Source: Burkholderiales bacterium (lineage in GTDB: Bacteria > Pseudomonadota > Gammaproteobacteria > Burkholderiales > Burkholderiaceae_E). Taken from it: a DNA stretch of 64,000 nucleotides. Each line of letters starts with the position of its first letter. The first letter of the stretch is position 1. The stretch is from contig QEVL01000015.1 of the NCBI GenBank assembly GCA_003577305.1, positions 1 to 64,000 of the forward strand. The letters are read 5' to 3'. Under the pieces are notes generated by a model. That model was given only the letters and a program-made list of their open reading frames with translations. It was not told where the DNA came from and ran no database searches. Of this stretch, positions 8,857 to 18,226 are shown piece by piece. The translations under genes were made by a program, and so were the position numbers.

Positions 8857-10278
8857 ATGCACGCAACCGATCGCTGCCGCGCCGCGCCGGGCGAGCCGCC
8901 GCGCGCGCAACCCGAGGTCGTGGTGATCGGCGCCGGCCCCGCGGGACTGATGGCCGCCGAAGCCGCGAGCATGGCGGGCCTGGCCGTCGACGTCTTCGAT
9001 GCGATGCCCTCGGCCGGCCGCAAGTTCCTGCTCGCCGGCCGCGGCGGTCTGAACCTCACGCACTCCGAGCCGCTCGACGCCTTCCTGTCGCGCTACGGCG
9101 AGCGTCGCGCGCAGCTCGAACCGCTGATCCGCGGCTTCGGACCCGCCGAGCTGCGCGACTGGGCACATGCGCTCGGCGTGCAGACCTTCGTCGGATCGTC
9201 CGGACGCGTCTTTCCGGCGGAGATGAAGGCCGCCCCGCTGCTGCGCCGCTGGCTGCACCGGCTGCGCGAAGCCGGCGTGCGCCTGCACATGCGCCATCGC
9301 TGGCTCGGCTGGGCCGCAGCAGCCGGCGAGGCCGCGTCGGGCAGCGACGCGCCGCGCGCGGCTCCGGCGCTCGCGATGCTCGGCCCGCAAGGCGAGTTCA
9401 CGCTGCACGCGCAGGCAGTCGTGCTTGCGATGGGCGGCGCAAGCTGGGCGCGACTCGGCTCGGACGCCGCCTGGGTGCCGCTGCTCGAAGCGCGCGGCGT
9501 GCACATCAAGCGGCTGCGTCCGGCGAACTGCGGCTTCGACGTGGGCACGCCGCAGCAGCCCGGCTGGTCGGAGCACTTTCGCGAACGCTTTGCCGGCCGA
9601 CCGCTGAAGTCGGTCGCCGCCAGCATCGAGGGGGCAGCCGATGCACCCGCCCCGCGGCAGGGCGAATTCGTGGTCACCGACAGCGGCATCGAAGGCAGCC
9701 TCGTCTATGCGTTCTCCGCTGCGCTGCGCGACACGATCGAGGCGGCCGGTTCGGCCACGCTGCTGCTCGACCTCGCGCCCTCGCGCAGCCAGGCGCGGCT
9801 GGCGACCGAACTCGCGCGGCCACGCGGCGGGCGCACGCTGGCGAACCATCTGCGCGTGCGCGCCGGGCTCGAAGGCGTGAAGGCGGGACTGCTGCGCGAA
9901 CTGCTGCCCGCGCAGGACTTCGCCGATCCCGAGCGGCTGGCGGCGGCGATCAAGGGGCTACCCCTGCGCCTGGTCGCGGCGCGCCCGATCGACGAGGCGA
10001 TCAGCACTGCCGGCGGCGTGGCTTTCGAGTCGCTCGACGAGCACCTGATGCTGCGCGCCCTGCCCGGCGTGTTCTGCGCCGGCGAGATGCTCGACTGGGA
10101 GGCACCCACCGGCGGCTACCTGCTCACCGCCTGCTTCGCGACCGGCCGGGTCGCAGGCAGCGCGGCCGCGGCGTGGTGCCGCGGCCAGGCTCCGGTTCGC
10201 GCGCCGAACGGCCCCGCATCGCAACCAGGCGCAGTGCGCGCATTCGCGGCGTCCGGAAACGCCCGCACCGACGCGTGA
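8857..10278 (+). CDS. HI0933/BaiN-family FAD-dependent oxidoreductase
   Basis: 473-residue flavoprotein resembling the TIGR03862 family. The Rossmann FAD motif VVVIGAGPAGLMAAE is near residue 21, the family motif GRKFLLAGRGGLNLTHSE follows, and AGEMLDWEAPTGGYLLTAC near the end closes the FAD site. Biochemical function of this branch is unknown. A relation to BaiN (bile-acid 7-dehydroxylation) is by fold only. It stands between the aromatic genes without an FNR-like box of its own. Confidence 0.85.
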   Translation: MHATDRCRAAPGEPPRAQPEVVVIGAGPAGLMAAEAASMAGLAVDVFDAMPSAGRKFLLAGRGGLNLTHSEPLDAFLSRYGERRAQLEPLIRGFGPAELRDWAHALGVQTFVGSSGRVFPAEMKAAPLLRRWLHRLREAGVRLHMRHRWLGWAAAAGEAASGSDAPRAAPALAMLGPQGEFTLHAQAVVLAMGGASWARLGSDAAWVPLLEARGVHIKRLRPANCGFDVGTPQQPGWSEHFRERFAGRPLKSVAASIEGAADAPAPRQGEFVVTDSGIEGSLVYAFSAALRDTIEAAGSATLLLDLAPSRSQARLATELARPRGGRTLANHLRVRAGLEGVKAGLLRELLPAQDFADPERLAAAIKGLPLRLVAARPIDEAISTAGGVAFESLDEHLMLRALPGVFCAGEMLDWEAPTGGYLLTACFATGRVAGSAAAAWCRGQAPVRAPNGPASQPGAVRAFAASGNARTDA

Positions 10279-10384
10279 GCAGCAGCGCGGCACGGCGCGC
10301 AGGGGCTTGCGCGGCGCGCCCCGTTGCATTCATGCTTCGGTGTCGGCCCTCGGCCCCCGCCACGCTTTCCACGGGAGACTCCGC

Positions 10385-12439
10385 ATGCCCGCGCACCCGA
10401 GTGCGAACCTGCGAACGCTGGCTTTCGTCGGGCACTCCGGCGTGGGCAAGACCACGCTGGTCGAAGCGCTGCTCGCGGCGAGCGGCATGCTCACCGCTGC
10501 CGGCAGCGTCGAGCGCGGCAACACGGTCTGCGACTACGATCCGATCGAGAAGGAGCACGGCCATTCGCTGAAGGTGGCCTGCGCGCATCTCGAGCGCGAC
10601 GGCGTGCGCGTGCACCTGCTCGACACTCCCGGATATCCCGACTTCTCCGGGCGCGCGATGGCCGCGCTCGATGCGGTCGAGTCGGTCGCCATCGTGGTCA
10701 ACGCCCAGCACGGCGTCGAACTGTCGGCAGCGCGCATGGCACTGTGGGCGCAGACACGCGGGCTTTGCCGGTTCATCGTGCTCAACCGCATCGACGCCGA
10801 CGGCGTCGACCTGCCGGCGCGGGTCGACGACCTGCGTGCCGCCTTCGGCCAGGAGTGCCTGCCGGTGAACCTGCCCACCGGCGGCGGGCACGGCGTGGCC
10901 GACTGCTTCTTCGCACCCTCGGGCGTCCCCACCGATTTCGGCAGCATCGAGCAGGCGCATCGCGCGCTGGTCGAGCAGGTGGTCGAGGTCGACGACGCGC
11001 TCACCGAGCGCTACCTGTCCGGCGAGGAGATCGACGCGCAGACGCTGCACGACGCTTTCGAGCGGGCGCTGCGCGAAGGGCACATCGTGCCGATCCTGTT
11101 CGTGTCGGCGCGCACCGGCGCCGGTGTCGCCGAACTCCTCGACTTCATCGTGCGGCTCGCGCCGAGCCCCGACGAAGGCAATCCGCCGCTGTTCGAGCGC
11201 TGGCCCGGCGGCGATCGCGAGCGCGCCGAGCCGTTCGTCGCCACGCGCAGCGCCTCCGACCACGTGCTCGCGCACGTGTTCAAGGTCGAGATCGACCCCT
11301 ACGTGGGGCGCATCGGCGTGGTGCGCGTGCACCAGGGAACGATCACGCCCGACACGCTGCTCTACGTCGGCGAAGGCCGCAAGGCGGTCAAGGCCGGCAC
11401 GCCGATGCTGCTGCAGGGGCGCGAGACGCGCGCGCTGCCGGCCGCCGGGCCGGGCGAGATCTGCGCACTCTCGAAGATCGACGAACTCGCCTATGACGCC
11501 GTGCTGCACGATGCGGCCGAAGACGCCGCGATCCACTTCCGCCCGTTGCCGCTGCCGCATGCGGTCTACGGGCTGGCGGTGCGCGTGAAGCGGCGCGGCG
11601 ACGAGCAGAAGCTCGCCGAGGTGCTGCAGCGCATGACCTCCGAAGACCCGAGCCTCGCCGTCGAGCACGACCCGGTCACGCACGAGGCCGTGATCCGCGG
11701 CCTGGGCGAACTGCACGTCGGGCGCGTGCTCGAACGCATCCGCGCGCAATACAGGCTCGAAGTCGATTCGCATCCGCCGACGATCCCGTATCGCGAGACG
11801 ATCGCGGCGGCTGCCGAAGGCCATCACCGGCACAAGAAGCAGAGCGGCGGCGCCGGACAGTTCGGCGAGGTGTTCCTGCGCATCGCGCCGCTGGCGCGCG
11901 GCGAGGGCTTTCGCTTCGTCGACGAGGTCAAGGGCGGCGTGATCCCGAGCGTCTTCATTCCCGCGGTCGAAAAGGGCGTGCGCCAGGCGCTGGCCGGCGG
12001 CGCGATCGCCGGCTTCCCGGTGCAGGACGTGCAGGTCACCGTCTACGACGGCAAGACCCACTCGGTGGACGGCAAGGAGATCGCCTTCGTCACCGCAGGC
12101 CGCAAGGCGTTCCTCGACGCGGCATCCAAGGCCCGGCCGATCGTGCTCGAGCCGATCGTCTCGCTCGAACTGGTGATTCCGCAGGAAGCGATCGGCGCGG
12201 TCTCGGGCGAACTGTCCGCGCGCCGCGGCCAGGTGTCGGGCAGCGGCGCGGCGCGCGCCGGCATGGCCACGCTTCGCGGGCGCGCGCCACTGGCCGAGTT
12301 GTCCGACTTCCAGGGACGACTGAAGGCGATCACCGGCGGGCAGGGCAGCTACTCGCTCGAACTCCTCGGATACGAGGAGGCGCCGCCGAACGTGCAGAGC
12401 CGGCTGCGCGCCGCCTGGCGGCCACACGAAGAGGAGTGA
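10385..12439 (+). CDS. Elongation factor G-like translational GTPase
   Basis: 684 residues with the EF-G domain order. GTPase motifs: G1 GHSGVGKT (16-23), G3 DTPGYPDF, and G4 reading NRID instead of the usual NKxD. Then come domain II, the domain III/V folds and a domain IV segment (HKKQSGGAGQFGEVFL). A longer reading starts at TTG-10307, but GGGAGA sits just before ATG-10385. The altered G4 Lys and the isolated location, away from ribosomal protein genes, mark it as an EF-G paralogue (EF-G2 type). Such paralogues are linked to ribosome recycling or stress, but the role here is unknown. Confidence 0.87.
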   Translation: MPAHPSANLRTLAFVGHSGVGKTTLVEALLAASGMLTAAGSVERGNTVCDYDPIEKEHGHSLKVACAHLERDGVRVHLLDTPGYPDFSGRAMAALDAVESVAIVVNAQHGVELSAARMALWAQTRGLCRFIVLNRIDADGVDLPARVDDLRAAFGQECLPVNLPTGGGHGVADCFFAPSGVPTDFGSIEQAHRALVEQVVEVDDALTERYLSGEEIDAQTLHDAFERALREGHIVPILFVSARTGAGVAELLDFIVRLAPSPDEGNPPLFERWPGGDRERAEPFVATRSASDHVLAHVFKVEIDPYVGRIGVVRVHQGTITPDTLLYVGEGRKAVKAGTPMLLQGRETRALPAAGPGEICALSKIDELAYDAVLHDAAEDAAIHFRPLPLPHAVYGLAVRVKRRGDEQKLAEVLQRMTSEDPSLAVEHDPVTHEAVIRGLGELHVGRVLERIRAQYRLEVDSHPPTIPYRETIAAAAEGHHRHKKQSGGAGQFGEVFLRIAPLARGEGFRFVDEVKGGVIPSVFIPAVEKGVRQALAGGAIAGFPVQDVQVTVYDGKTHSVDGKEIAFVTAGRKAFLDAASKARPIVLEPIVSLELVIPQEAIGAVSGELSARRGQVSGSGAARAGMATLRGRAPLAELSDFQGRLKAITGGQGSYSLELLGYEEAPPNVQSRLRAAWRPHEEE

Positions 12440-12460
12440 CGGCGAGGGCTGCGCGGCGCC

Positions 12461-12474
12461 TTGATCTGGATTAA
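12461..12474 (+). promoter_or_regulatory. FNR-like box upstream of the aryl-CoA ligase
   Basis: TTGATCTGGATTAA differs from TTGAT-N4-ATCAA at one base. Its centre is about 41 bp before the start expected from a weak -10 (TCAAAT, 12497-12502), the same geometry as at hcrC. Confidence 0.5.
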
Positions 12475-12577
12475 ACCGGATCCGCATCCCCGGCGATCAA
12501 ATCACCCTGACGCGGTCCTTCGCGGATCGACCGCGATTCGCCAGCGTCCGACGTCCACGCGAGGAACCTGGAGCACC

Positions 12578-14221
12578 ATGCACCTGCCCGGCGGCGTCCC
12601 TTCGGCTCACGTCGATCCGTTCATCGGTTCGCAGCTTCCGCCGCGAGATCTGTGGCCGCGATTCGATTATTCGGCGGCGCACCTGAACCACTACCCGGAT
12701 CGGCTGAACGCCAGCGTGGCGCTGCTCGATGCGGCGGTCGAGGGCGGCGCCGGCGACAGGCCGGCATTGCACTACGAGGCGACCACCTGGACGTATCGAC
12801 ACCTCCTCGATCGCGTGCAGCGCATCGCGCGGGTGCTCGTCGAGGATTTCCGCCTCGTTCCGGGCGAGCGCGTGCTGCTGCGATCGGCCAACACGCCGAT
12901 GGTCGCCGCCTGCTGGCTCGCGGTGCTGCGCGCGGGCGGCGTCGTCGTCAACACGATGGCGATGCTGCGCGCGCGCGAACTCGCCTACATCCTCGACAAG
13001 GCGCAGGCGCGAATCGCGCTCTGCGAGGTCTCGCTTGCCGAAGAACTCGGGCTCGCCGCCGCGCGTGCGTCGCTGCCCGAGCGCATCGCGTGTTTCACGC
13101 CCTGCTGCGATGCGAGCCATCCCGATGCCGACCTCGACCGGCGGGTCGCGGCGAAACCCGCTGGCGGGTCCGCGGTGGCGACCGCGGCCGACGACGTGGC
13201 ACTGGTCAGCTTCACTTCGGGAACCACCGGCAACCCGAAAGGCGCGGCCGTCTTTCACCGCGACCTCGTCGCGGTGACCGATTGCTGGCCGCAGGTCTAC
13301 ACGGTCGAGCCCGACGAAGTCGTCGTCGGCTCGTCCACGCTGGCGTTCACCTACGGGCTGTCCACTTCGCTTCTCTTTCCGCTGCGCCATCGCGCCACTA
13401 CGGTACTGATCCCGCGCCCGACACCCGAGGCGCTGCTCGAAGCGATCCAGCGCTACCGTGCCACGAGCCTGTATTCGGTGCCGACGCTCTATCAGAACAT
13501 GTTGCCGCTCGCCGGCGCCTACGACCTCTCGAGCCTGCGCAAGTGCGCATCGGCGGGCGAGAACCTGCGCACCGACCTGTGGGAGCAATGGCGTGCGGCC
13601 ACCGGAACGCGCGCCGTGAACGGGCTCGGCACCACCGAGATGCTCTCGCACTTCGTCTCCGAATCGATGCAGGTGGCATGCGTGGGTTCGATGGGACGCC
13701 CGGTGCCCGGCTACACCGTGGAGATCCTCGACGACGAAGGCCGGTCGCTGCCGCCCGGCGAGCGCGGCCGTCTCGCCGTGATCGGCCCGACCGGCTGCCG
13801 CTACATCGGCGACCCGGCGCGCCAGGCGATTGCCGTGCAGCACGGCTGGAACCTCACCGGTGACATCTGCGAGCGCGACACCGAGGGCTGCTTCTGGTAC
13901 ATCGATCGCGCCGACGACATGATCGTCTCCGCCGGCTACAACATCTCGCCGCAGGAAGTCGAGCGCGCGGTGCTCGAGCATCCGAAGGTCTACACCTGCG
14001 CGGTGATCGGCGTGCCGAGCGAAACCCGCGGCAACATCGTGCGCGCCTGCGTGGTGCTGCACGATCCGCGCGACGCGGGCGAGGCGATGGCGGCCGAGAT
14101 CCAGAACCACGTCAAATCGATGCTCGCGCCGTACAAGTACCCGCGCGAAGTCAAGTTCGTCGACGAACTGCCGCGCACCGCGACGGGCAAGATCCAGCGC
14201 TACCGCCTGCGCGAACTGTAG
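12578..14221 (+). CDS. Benzoate/2-aminobenzoate-type aryl-CoA ligase
   Basis: 547-residue ANL-superfamily acyl-CoA synthetase. It activates a carboxylic acid with ATP and CoA. Motifs: P-loop FTSGTTGNPKGAA, GLGTTEMLSHF, LTGDICERD and the C-terminal catalytic-Lys region PRTATGKIQRYR. The N-terminus (AHVDPFIGSQLPPRDLWP) resembles 2-aminobenzoate-CoA ligases more than classic benzoate-CoA ligases. Given hcrCAB upstream, the physiological substrate may be 4-hydroxybenzoate, 2-aminobenzoate or benzoate; sequence alone does not decide. Two short purine-rich stretches precede ATG-12578. The FNR-like box suggests low-oxygen expression. Confidence 0.85.
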   Translation: MHLPGGVPSAHVDPFIGSQLPPRDLWPRFDYSAAHLNHYPDRLNASVALLDAAVEGGAGDRPALHYEATTWTYRHLLDRVQRIARVLVEDFRLVPGERVLLRSANTPMVAACWLAVLRAGGVVVNTMAMLRARELAYILDKAQARIALCEVSLAEELGLAAARASLPERIACFTPCCDASHPDADLDRRVAAKPAGGSAVATAADDVALVSFTSGTTGNPKGAAVFHRDLVAVTDCWPQVYTVEPDEVVVGSSTLAFTYGLSTSLLFPLRHRATTVLIPRPTPEALLEAIQRYRATSLYSVPTLYQNMLPLAGAYDLSSLRKCASAGENLRTDLWEQWRAATGTRAVNGLGTTEMLSHFVSESMQVACVGSMGRPVPGYTVEILDDEGRSLPPGERGRLAVIGPTGCRYIGDPARQAIAVQHGWNLTGDICERDTEGCFWYIDRADDMIVSAGYNISPQEVERAVLEHPKVYTCAVIGVPSETRGNIVRACVVLHDPRDAGEAMAAEIQNHVKSMLAPYKYPREVKFVDELPRTATGKIQRYRLREL

Positions 14222-14245
14222 CCCGGGGTCCGGCGCGCCGCCCGC

Positions 14246-15421
14246 ATGAGCACTGCCGCAGTCATCGAAATCCTCGGCCGGCTGGTGGCCTTCGACACCG
14301 TGAGTGCGCGGCCGAACGCCGCACTGATCGAATGGGCCGCCGACCGACTGCAGGCCTGCGGCGCGCGCACGCAGGTGCAGCACGGCCACGAGCCGGGCAA
14401 GGCCAACCTGTTAGCGACCATCGGCCCCGACGATCGCCCGGGGTTGATGCTCTCGGGCCATTCCGACGTGGTGCCCGTGACCGGCCAGGCGTGGAGTTCC
14501 GACCCGTTCACGCTCACCGAACGCGACGGCAGGCTGTACGCGCGCGGCGCGGCCGACATGAAGGGCTTCATCGCCTGCGTGCTCGAGGCGGCCCCGCGCT
14601 TCGCAAGCGCGCAGTTGCGCGCGCCGGTGCACGTCGCGCTGTCGTACAACGAGGAGACCGACATGCGCGGCATGCGCCACCTCGCGGCGCTGCTGGCGGC
14701 CACGCCGGTGCGCCCGGCGGCGTGCATCATCGGCGAACCGACCTCGATGCGGGTGGTCGTCGCGAACAAGGGCTCGGCCGGCTATCGCGTGAAGGTGCGC
14801 GGCCATTCGGTGCATTCGTCGCTGCGCGACCGGGGCGTGTCGGCAGTGGAGTGCGCGGCCGAGATCATCGTCTTCGTCAATGCGCTGCAGAAGCGCCTGA
14901 ACGCGGCGGCCCGCCACGACGGCTTCGAGTTCCCGCACAGCAGCGTGCACGTCGGGCGCATCGAAGGCGGCACCGCGCACAACATCACGGCGAAAGACTG
15001 CGAATTCCTGCTCGAGATCCGCACGCTGCCCGGCACGCGTTCGACCGACGTGCTGGGCGAGGTCCGCGCGTATTGCGACGAGGTGCTGCTGCCGGCCATG
15101 CGCGCGATCTCGCCCGATGCGACGATCGGGTTCGAGGAGATCTTCGACACGCCGGCACTCGACGAGCGCGGCAACGTCTACCTCGCGCAGGCGATCATGC
15201 CGCTGTGCGGCCACCTGTCGGCGGGCCGGGTCAGCTTCGGCACCGAGGCGGGCATCCTGCAGGAAATCGGCGTGTCCACCGTCGTCTGCGGCCCGGGGGA
15301 AATCCGCGTTGCGCACCAGCCCGACGAATACGTCGAGATCGCGCAACTCGAGGCGTGCACGCACTTTCTCGACCTGCTCGGCGAGCGCCTGGCCCGGGGC
15401 GAGCTTCCTCCGGGGCATTGA
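14246..15421 (+). CDS. argE: Acetylornithine deacetylase (M20 peptidase family)
   Basis: 391 residues. Zinc-dependent deacetylase producing ornithine in arginine synthesis. M20 metal-site motifs: SGHSDVVPVTGQ, GAADMKGFIAC, NEETDMRG with the catalytic Glu pair, GEPTS and the C-terminal HQPDEYVEI. The dimerisation domain is present (GHSVHSSL). It begins 24 nt after the ligase stop and could be cotranscribed with it. A related M20 amidohydrolase acting on another N-acyl compound cannot be excluded. Confidence 0.85.
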   Translation: MSTAAVIEILGRLVAFDTVSARPNAALIEWAADRLQACGARTQVQHGHEPGKANLLATIGPDDRPGLMLSGHSDVVPVTGQAWSSDPFTLTERDGRLYARGAADMKGFIACVLEAAPRFASAQLRAPVHVALSYNEETDMRGMRHLAALLAATPVRPAACIIGEPTSMRVVVANKGSAGYRVKVRGHSVHSSLRDRGVSAVECAAEIIVFVNALQKRLNAAARHDGFEFPHSSVHVGRIEGGTAHNITAKDCEFLLEIRTLPGTRSTDVLGEVRAYCDEVLLPAMRAISPDATIGFEEIFDTPALDERGNVYLAQAIMPLCGHLSAGRVSFGTEAGILQEIGVSTVVCGPGEIRVAHQPDEYVEIAQLEACTHFLDLLGERLARGELPPGH

Positions 15422-15444
15422 ACGGCGCAGCCGTGCGCCTGTGC

Positions 15445-15450
15445 GACAAT
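15445..15450 (+). promoter_or_regulatory. Candidate -10 box of the ccm operon
   Basis: GACAAT about 52 nt before the ccmI start, similar to other TACAAT-like -10 boxes in this window. No clear -35. Confidence 0.25.
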
Positions 15451-15501
15451 CCGCGCTGATCCGGACTCCTTTCGCCGCGCCCCGCCGGCCGGTTCCCGCC
15501 G

Positions 15502-16893
15502 ATGCTTCTCTGGGTATCCATTGCCGTCGCCACGCTCGTGGCGACCGCGGCCATCGTCTGGCCGCTGCTGTCGTCACGCCCTCCGGTACAGGCCGACGCG
15601 CGTGACGAAGATCGCCGCCGTCTCGCGGTCTTTCGCGACCGCAGGAACGAGATCGAACGCGAGCGCGCCGCCGGACGCCTGAGCGACGCCGACGCCGAGC
15701 AGGCGCAGGCCGACCTGCTGCGCCAGGTCGCCGAAGACCTTCCCGACGCGGGCACCGCGACGCAGGGCACGCCCCCCGGCCGCGCGGCCGCCGCCGGCGC
15801 GCGCGGCACTGCCGCCGCCAGCGACGCACGCCCCCGCAGCGCGGCGGCGGCGCCAGGACGCGCCGCGACGCTGGTCGCGCTGGCGCTCGCACTGCTGGTG
15901 CCGCTGATCGCGGTGGGGGTCTATCACCGGGTCGGCGCGCCCGAGCTCGCGAGCCTCGACCTGCGCGCCGGGCATCCGCCGGTCGACGCCGGCGACGTCG
16001 AGGCGCTCGTCGCTGGCATCGAGCAGCGCACCCGCGAGCGACCCGACGACGGCGAGGCCTGGGCGATGCTCGCCGAGGCGCGCCGGATGCAGGGCCGCCA
16101 CGCGGAAGCGGTGGCCGCGTTCGAGCAGGCGACGCGCCTGCTGCCCGCCGATGCGCGCCTGCTCGCCGACTATGCCGAATCGCTCGCGGTGCTGGCGAAG
16201 GGCGACTTCTCCGGCCGGCCCACCGAACTGCTCGAGCGCGCGCTGGCCGCCGACCCCGACGAAGCCAAGGCGATCGCACTGATGGGCGCGGCGCAGTACC
16301 GCCTCGGCAATCTCGAAGCCGCGCGCGGCTACCTGAAGAAGCTGCTCGACAGCCTGCCGGCCGGCTCCGACGACGCGGCGCAGATCGGCCAGGTGCTCGC
16401 GCGCATCGACTCCGAGCTCGCGCAAGGCGGCGCACGATCCTCGGCCGGCACCCCTGCTGCGCCCTCGGCCGGCAGCAGCGCATCGGCCGGCAGCAGCGCC
16501 GCGCCCGCAGCCGCCGGCGAAGCGCAAGCCCCGGGCGCGACGGCCGCCTCCAGCGTCACCGGCACCGTCTCGATCGATGCCGGGCTGGCCGACCGGGTGC
16601 GCGCCGGCGACACGCTCTACGTGATCGCCCGCCAGGCCGGCGGCCCGCCGATCCCGATCGCCGCGGTGCGCGAAACGAACGCCCGCCTGCCGATGAAATT
16701 CACGATCGGCGACGCCGACGCGATGGACCCCTCGCGGCGGCTCTCATCGGCCGAATCGCTGGTGCTCGAGGCGAGGCTCAGCCGCAGCGGCAACGCGATG
16801 CGCCAGCCCGGCGACCTCTACGGGCAACTCGCCGGCGTCGCACCGGGCCAGCACGACGTCGCGATCGTGATCGATCGCGTGGTCACGCCTTGA
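15502..16893 (+). CDS. ccmI: Cytochrome c biogenesis protein CcmI (CycH)
   Basis: 463 residues; chaperone that presents apocytochrome c to the heme lyase. An N-terminal membrane segment (LLWVSIAVATLVATAAIVW) is followed by a cytoplasmic loop rich in charged heptads (RRLAVFRDRRNEIERE). A second membrane segment lies near residue 130, then periplasmic TPR-like repeats, an Ala/Ser/Gly linker around 315-345, and a CycH-type C-terminal domain. Its stop overlaps the TTG start of ccmA. Finding ccmI ahead of ccmA rather than after ccmH is less usual. Confidence 0.9.
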   Translation: MLLWVSIAVATLVATAAIVWPLLSSRPPVQADARDEDRRRLAVFRDRRNEIERERAAGRLSDADAEQAQADLLRQVAEDLPDAGTATQGTPPGRAAAAGARGTAAASDARPRSAAAAPGRAATLVALALALLVPLIAVGVYHRVGAPELASLDLRAGHPPVDAGDVEALVAGIEQRTRERPDDGEAWAMLAEARRMQGRHAEAVAAFEQATRLLPADARLLADYAESLAVLAKGDFSGRPTELLERALAADPDEAKAIALMGAAQYRLGNLEAARGYLKKLLDSLPAGSDDAAQIGQVLARIDSELAQGGARSSAGTPAAPSAGSSASAGSSAAPAAAGEAQAPGATAASSVTGTVSIDAGLADRVRAGDTLYVIARQAGGPPIPIAAVRETNARLPMKFTIGDADAMDPSRRLSSAESLVLEARLSRSGNAMRQPGDLYGQLAGVAPGQHDVAIVIDRVVTP

Positions 16894-17537
16894 GCGGCAC
16901 GCCGGACTTCGACGGACTCGAGGTTCGCGCGCTGGCCTGCGCGGCAGGCTATCGCACGCTGTTCGACGGGCTCGACCTGCGCGTGCCGCGGGCGCGCTGG
17001 ATGATGCTGCTCGGCCCCAACGGCAGCGGCAAGTCGACGCTGTTGCGCGCGATCGCCGGACTCGCACGCCCGGTGGCCGGCGAGATCCTGTGGTGCGGCG
17101 CGGTTCGCCGGCCCGATTCCGCGCAGTGGCGCGCCGACTGCCTGTACCAAGGGCACGCGAGCGGCTGGAAGGACAACCTCGAAGCGCGCGAGAACCTGGT
17201 CCTCCAGGCCGCGCTCGACGGTCTCGGGCACGACCCCGCGCGCATCGACGCGCAACTGGCCCGCGTCGGGCTCGAGCGGCAGGCGCAGCTGCCGTTCGTG
17301 CGCCTGTCGGCCGGCCAGCGTCGCCGGCTCTCGCTGGCGCGCCTGGCGTTGTCGATGCGTCCGCTGTGGCTGCTCGACGAGCCGGGCACTGCGCTCGACG
17401 CGGCCGGGTTGCGCACCCTCGGCAGCCTGCTCGACGAGCATCTGGCGCGCGGCGGACTGGCGCTCGTGGCCACGCACCAGCAGCTGCCCTGCGCGCAGCC
17501 GCCGCTGGTGCTCGACCTGGGCGAAGTCCGGTCATGA
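16890..17537 (+). CDS. ccmA: Heme exporter ATP-binding protein CcmA
   Basis: 215-residue ABC ATPase that with CcmB releases holo-CcmE from CcmC. Walker A GPNGSGKST (about 49-57), signature LSAGQRRRLSLARL and Walker B LWLLDEP are all present. The start is TTG, inside the ccmI stop (TTGA). The downstream overlap with ccmB is ATGA. Confidence 0.93.
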   Translation: MSGTPDFDGLEVRALACAAGYRTLFDGLDLRVPRARWMMLLGPNGSGKSTLLRAIAGLARPVAGEILWCGAVRRPDSAQWRADCLYQGHASGWKDNLEARENLVLQAALDGLGHDPARIDAQLARVGLERQAQLPFVRLSAGQRRRLSLARLALSMRPLWLLDEPGTALDAAGLRTLGSLLDEHLARGGLALVATHQQLPCAQPPLVLDLGEVRS

Positions 17538-18226
17538 GGGAGCACGCCGCCACCGGGGTCTTCGCCGCGCTCGGATGGGCCTGCCGGCGCGACCTGCGCC
17601 TGGCGATGCGCTCGCGTGCCGAACTGGCGGTGATCCTGCTGTTCTTCCTGCTGGTGACCAGCCTGTTTCCGCTGGCGGTCAGCCCCGACCCGGCGCTGCT
17701 GCGCGCGATCGCGCCGGGCATCGCCTGGGTCGCCGCGCTGCTGGCGAGCCTGCTCGGGCTGTCGCGCCTGTTCGCCGTCGACCACGGTGACGGTACGCTC
17801 GAGCAGATGGTGCTCGCGCCAGCGCCGCTGCAGGCGCTGGTCGCCGGCAAGGTGCTCGCGCACTGGCTGGCCACCGGCGTGCCGCTGGTGCTGCTGTCGC
17901 CGGTGGCGGGACTGCAGTTCGGCCTGCCCGCCGATGCGATCGCGGTGCTGGCTGCCTCGCTGGCGATCGGCACGCCGATCCTGTCGTGGCTCGGAGCGGT
18001 GGCTGCCGCGCTCACGCTGGGGGCGCGTGGCGGTTCGTCGCTGCTCGCGCTGCTGGTGCTGCCGCTGGCCGTGCCGGTGCTGATCTTCGGCGCCGGCGCG
18101 GTCGAATCGTTCACCTCCGGGCTGGGCGCCGATGCGCACCTCTCGCTGCTGGGCGCGGGCTTGATCGCCGCGTGGGTATTGGGCCCGGGTGCGACCGCGT
18201 TAGCGGTTAGAATCGCCCACGAATGA
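17534..18226 (+). CDS. ccmB: Heme exporter membrane protein CcmB
   Basis: 230-residue integral membrane protein with about six hydrophobic segments. The CcmB hallmark DHGDGTLEQMVLAP is in the first loop. It forms the CcmAB(C) complex. Overlaps ccmA and ccmC by four bases each. Confidence 0.93.
   Translation: MREHAATGVFAALGWACRRDLRLAMRSRAELAVILLFFLLVTSLFPLAVSPDPALLRAIAPGIAWVAALLASLLGLSRLFAVDHGDGTLEQMVLAPAPLQALVAGKVLAHWLATGVPLVLLSPVAGLQFGLPADAIAVLAASLAIGTPILSWLGAVAAALTLGARGGSSLLALLVLPLAVPVLIFGAGAVESFTSGLGADAHLSLLGAGLIAAWVLGPGATALAVRIAHE
18208..18213 (+). promoter_or_regulatory. Possible internal -10 box before ccmC
   Basis: TAGAAT lies inside the end of ccmB, 9 nt before the ccmC start codon. 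The site would give an almost leaderless ccmC transcript, so it is weakly supported. Confidence 0.15.
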
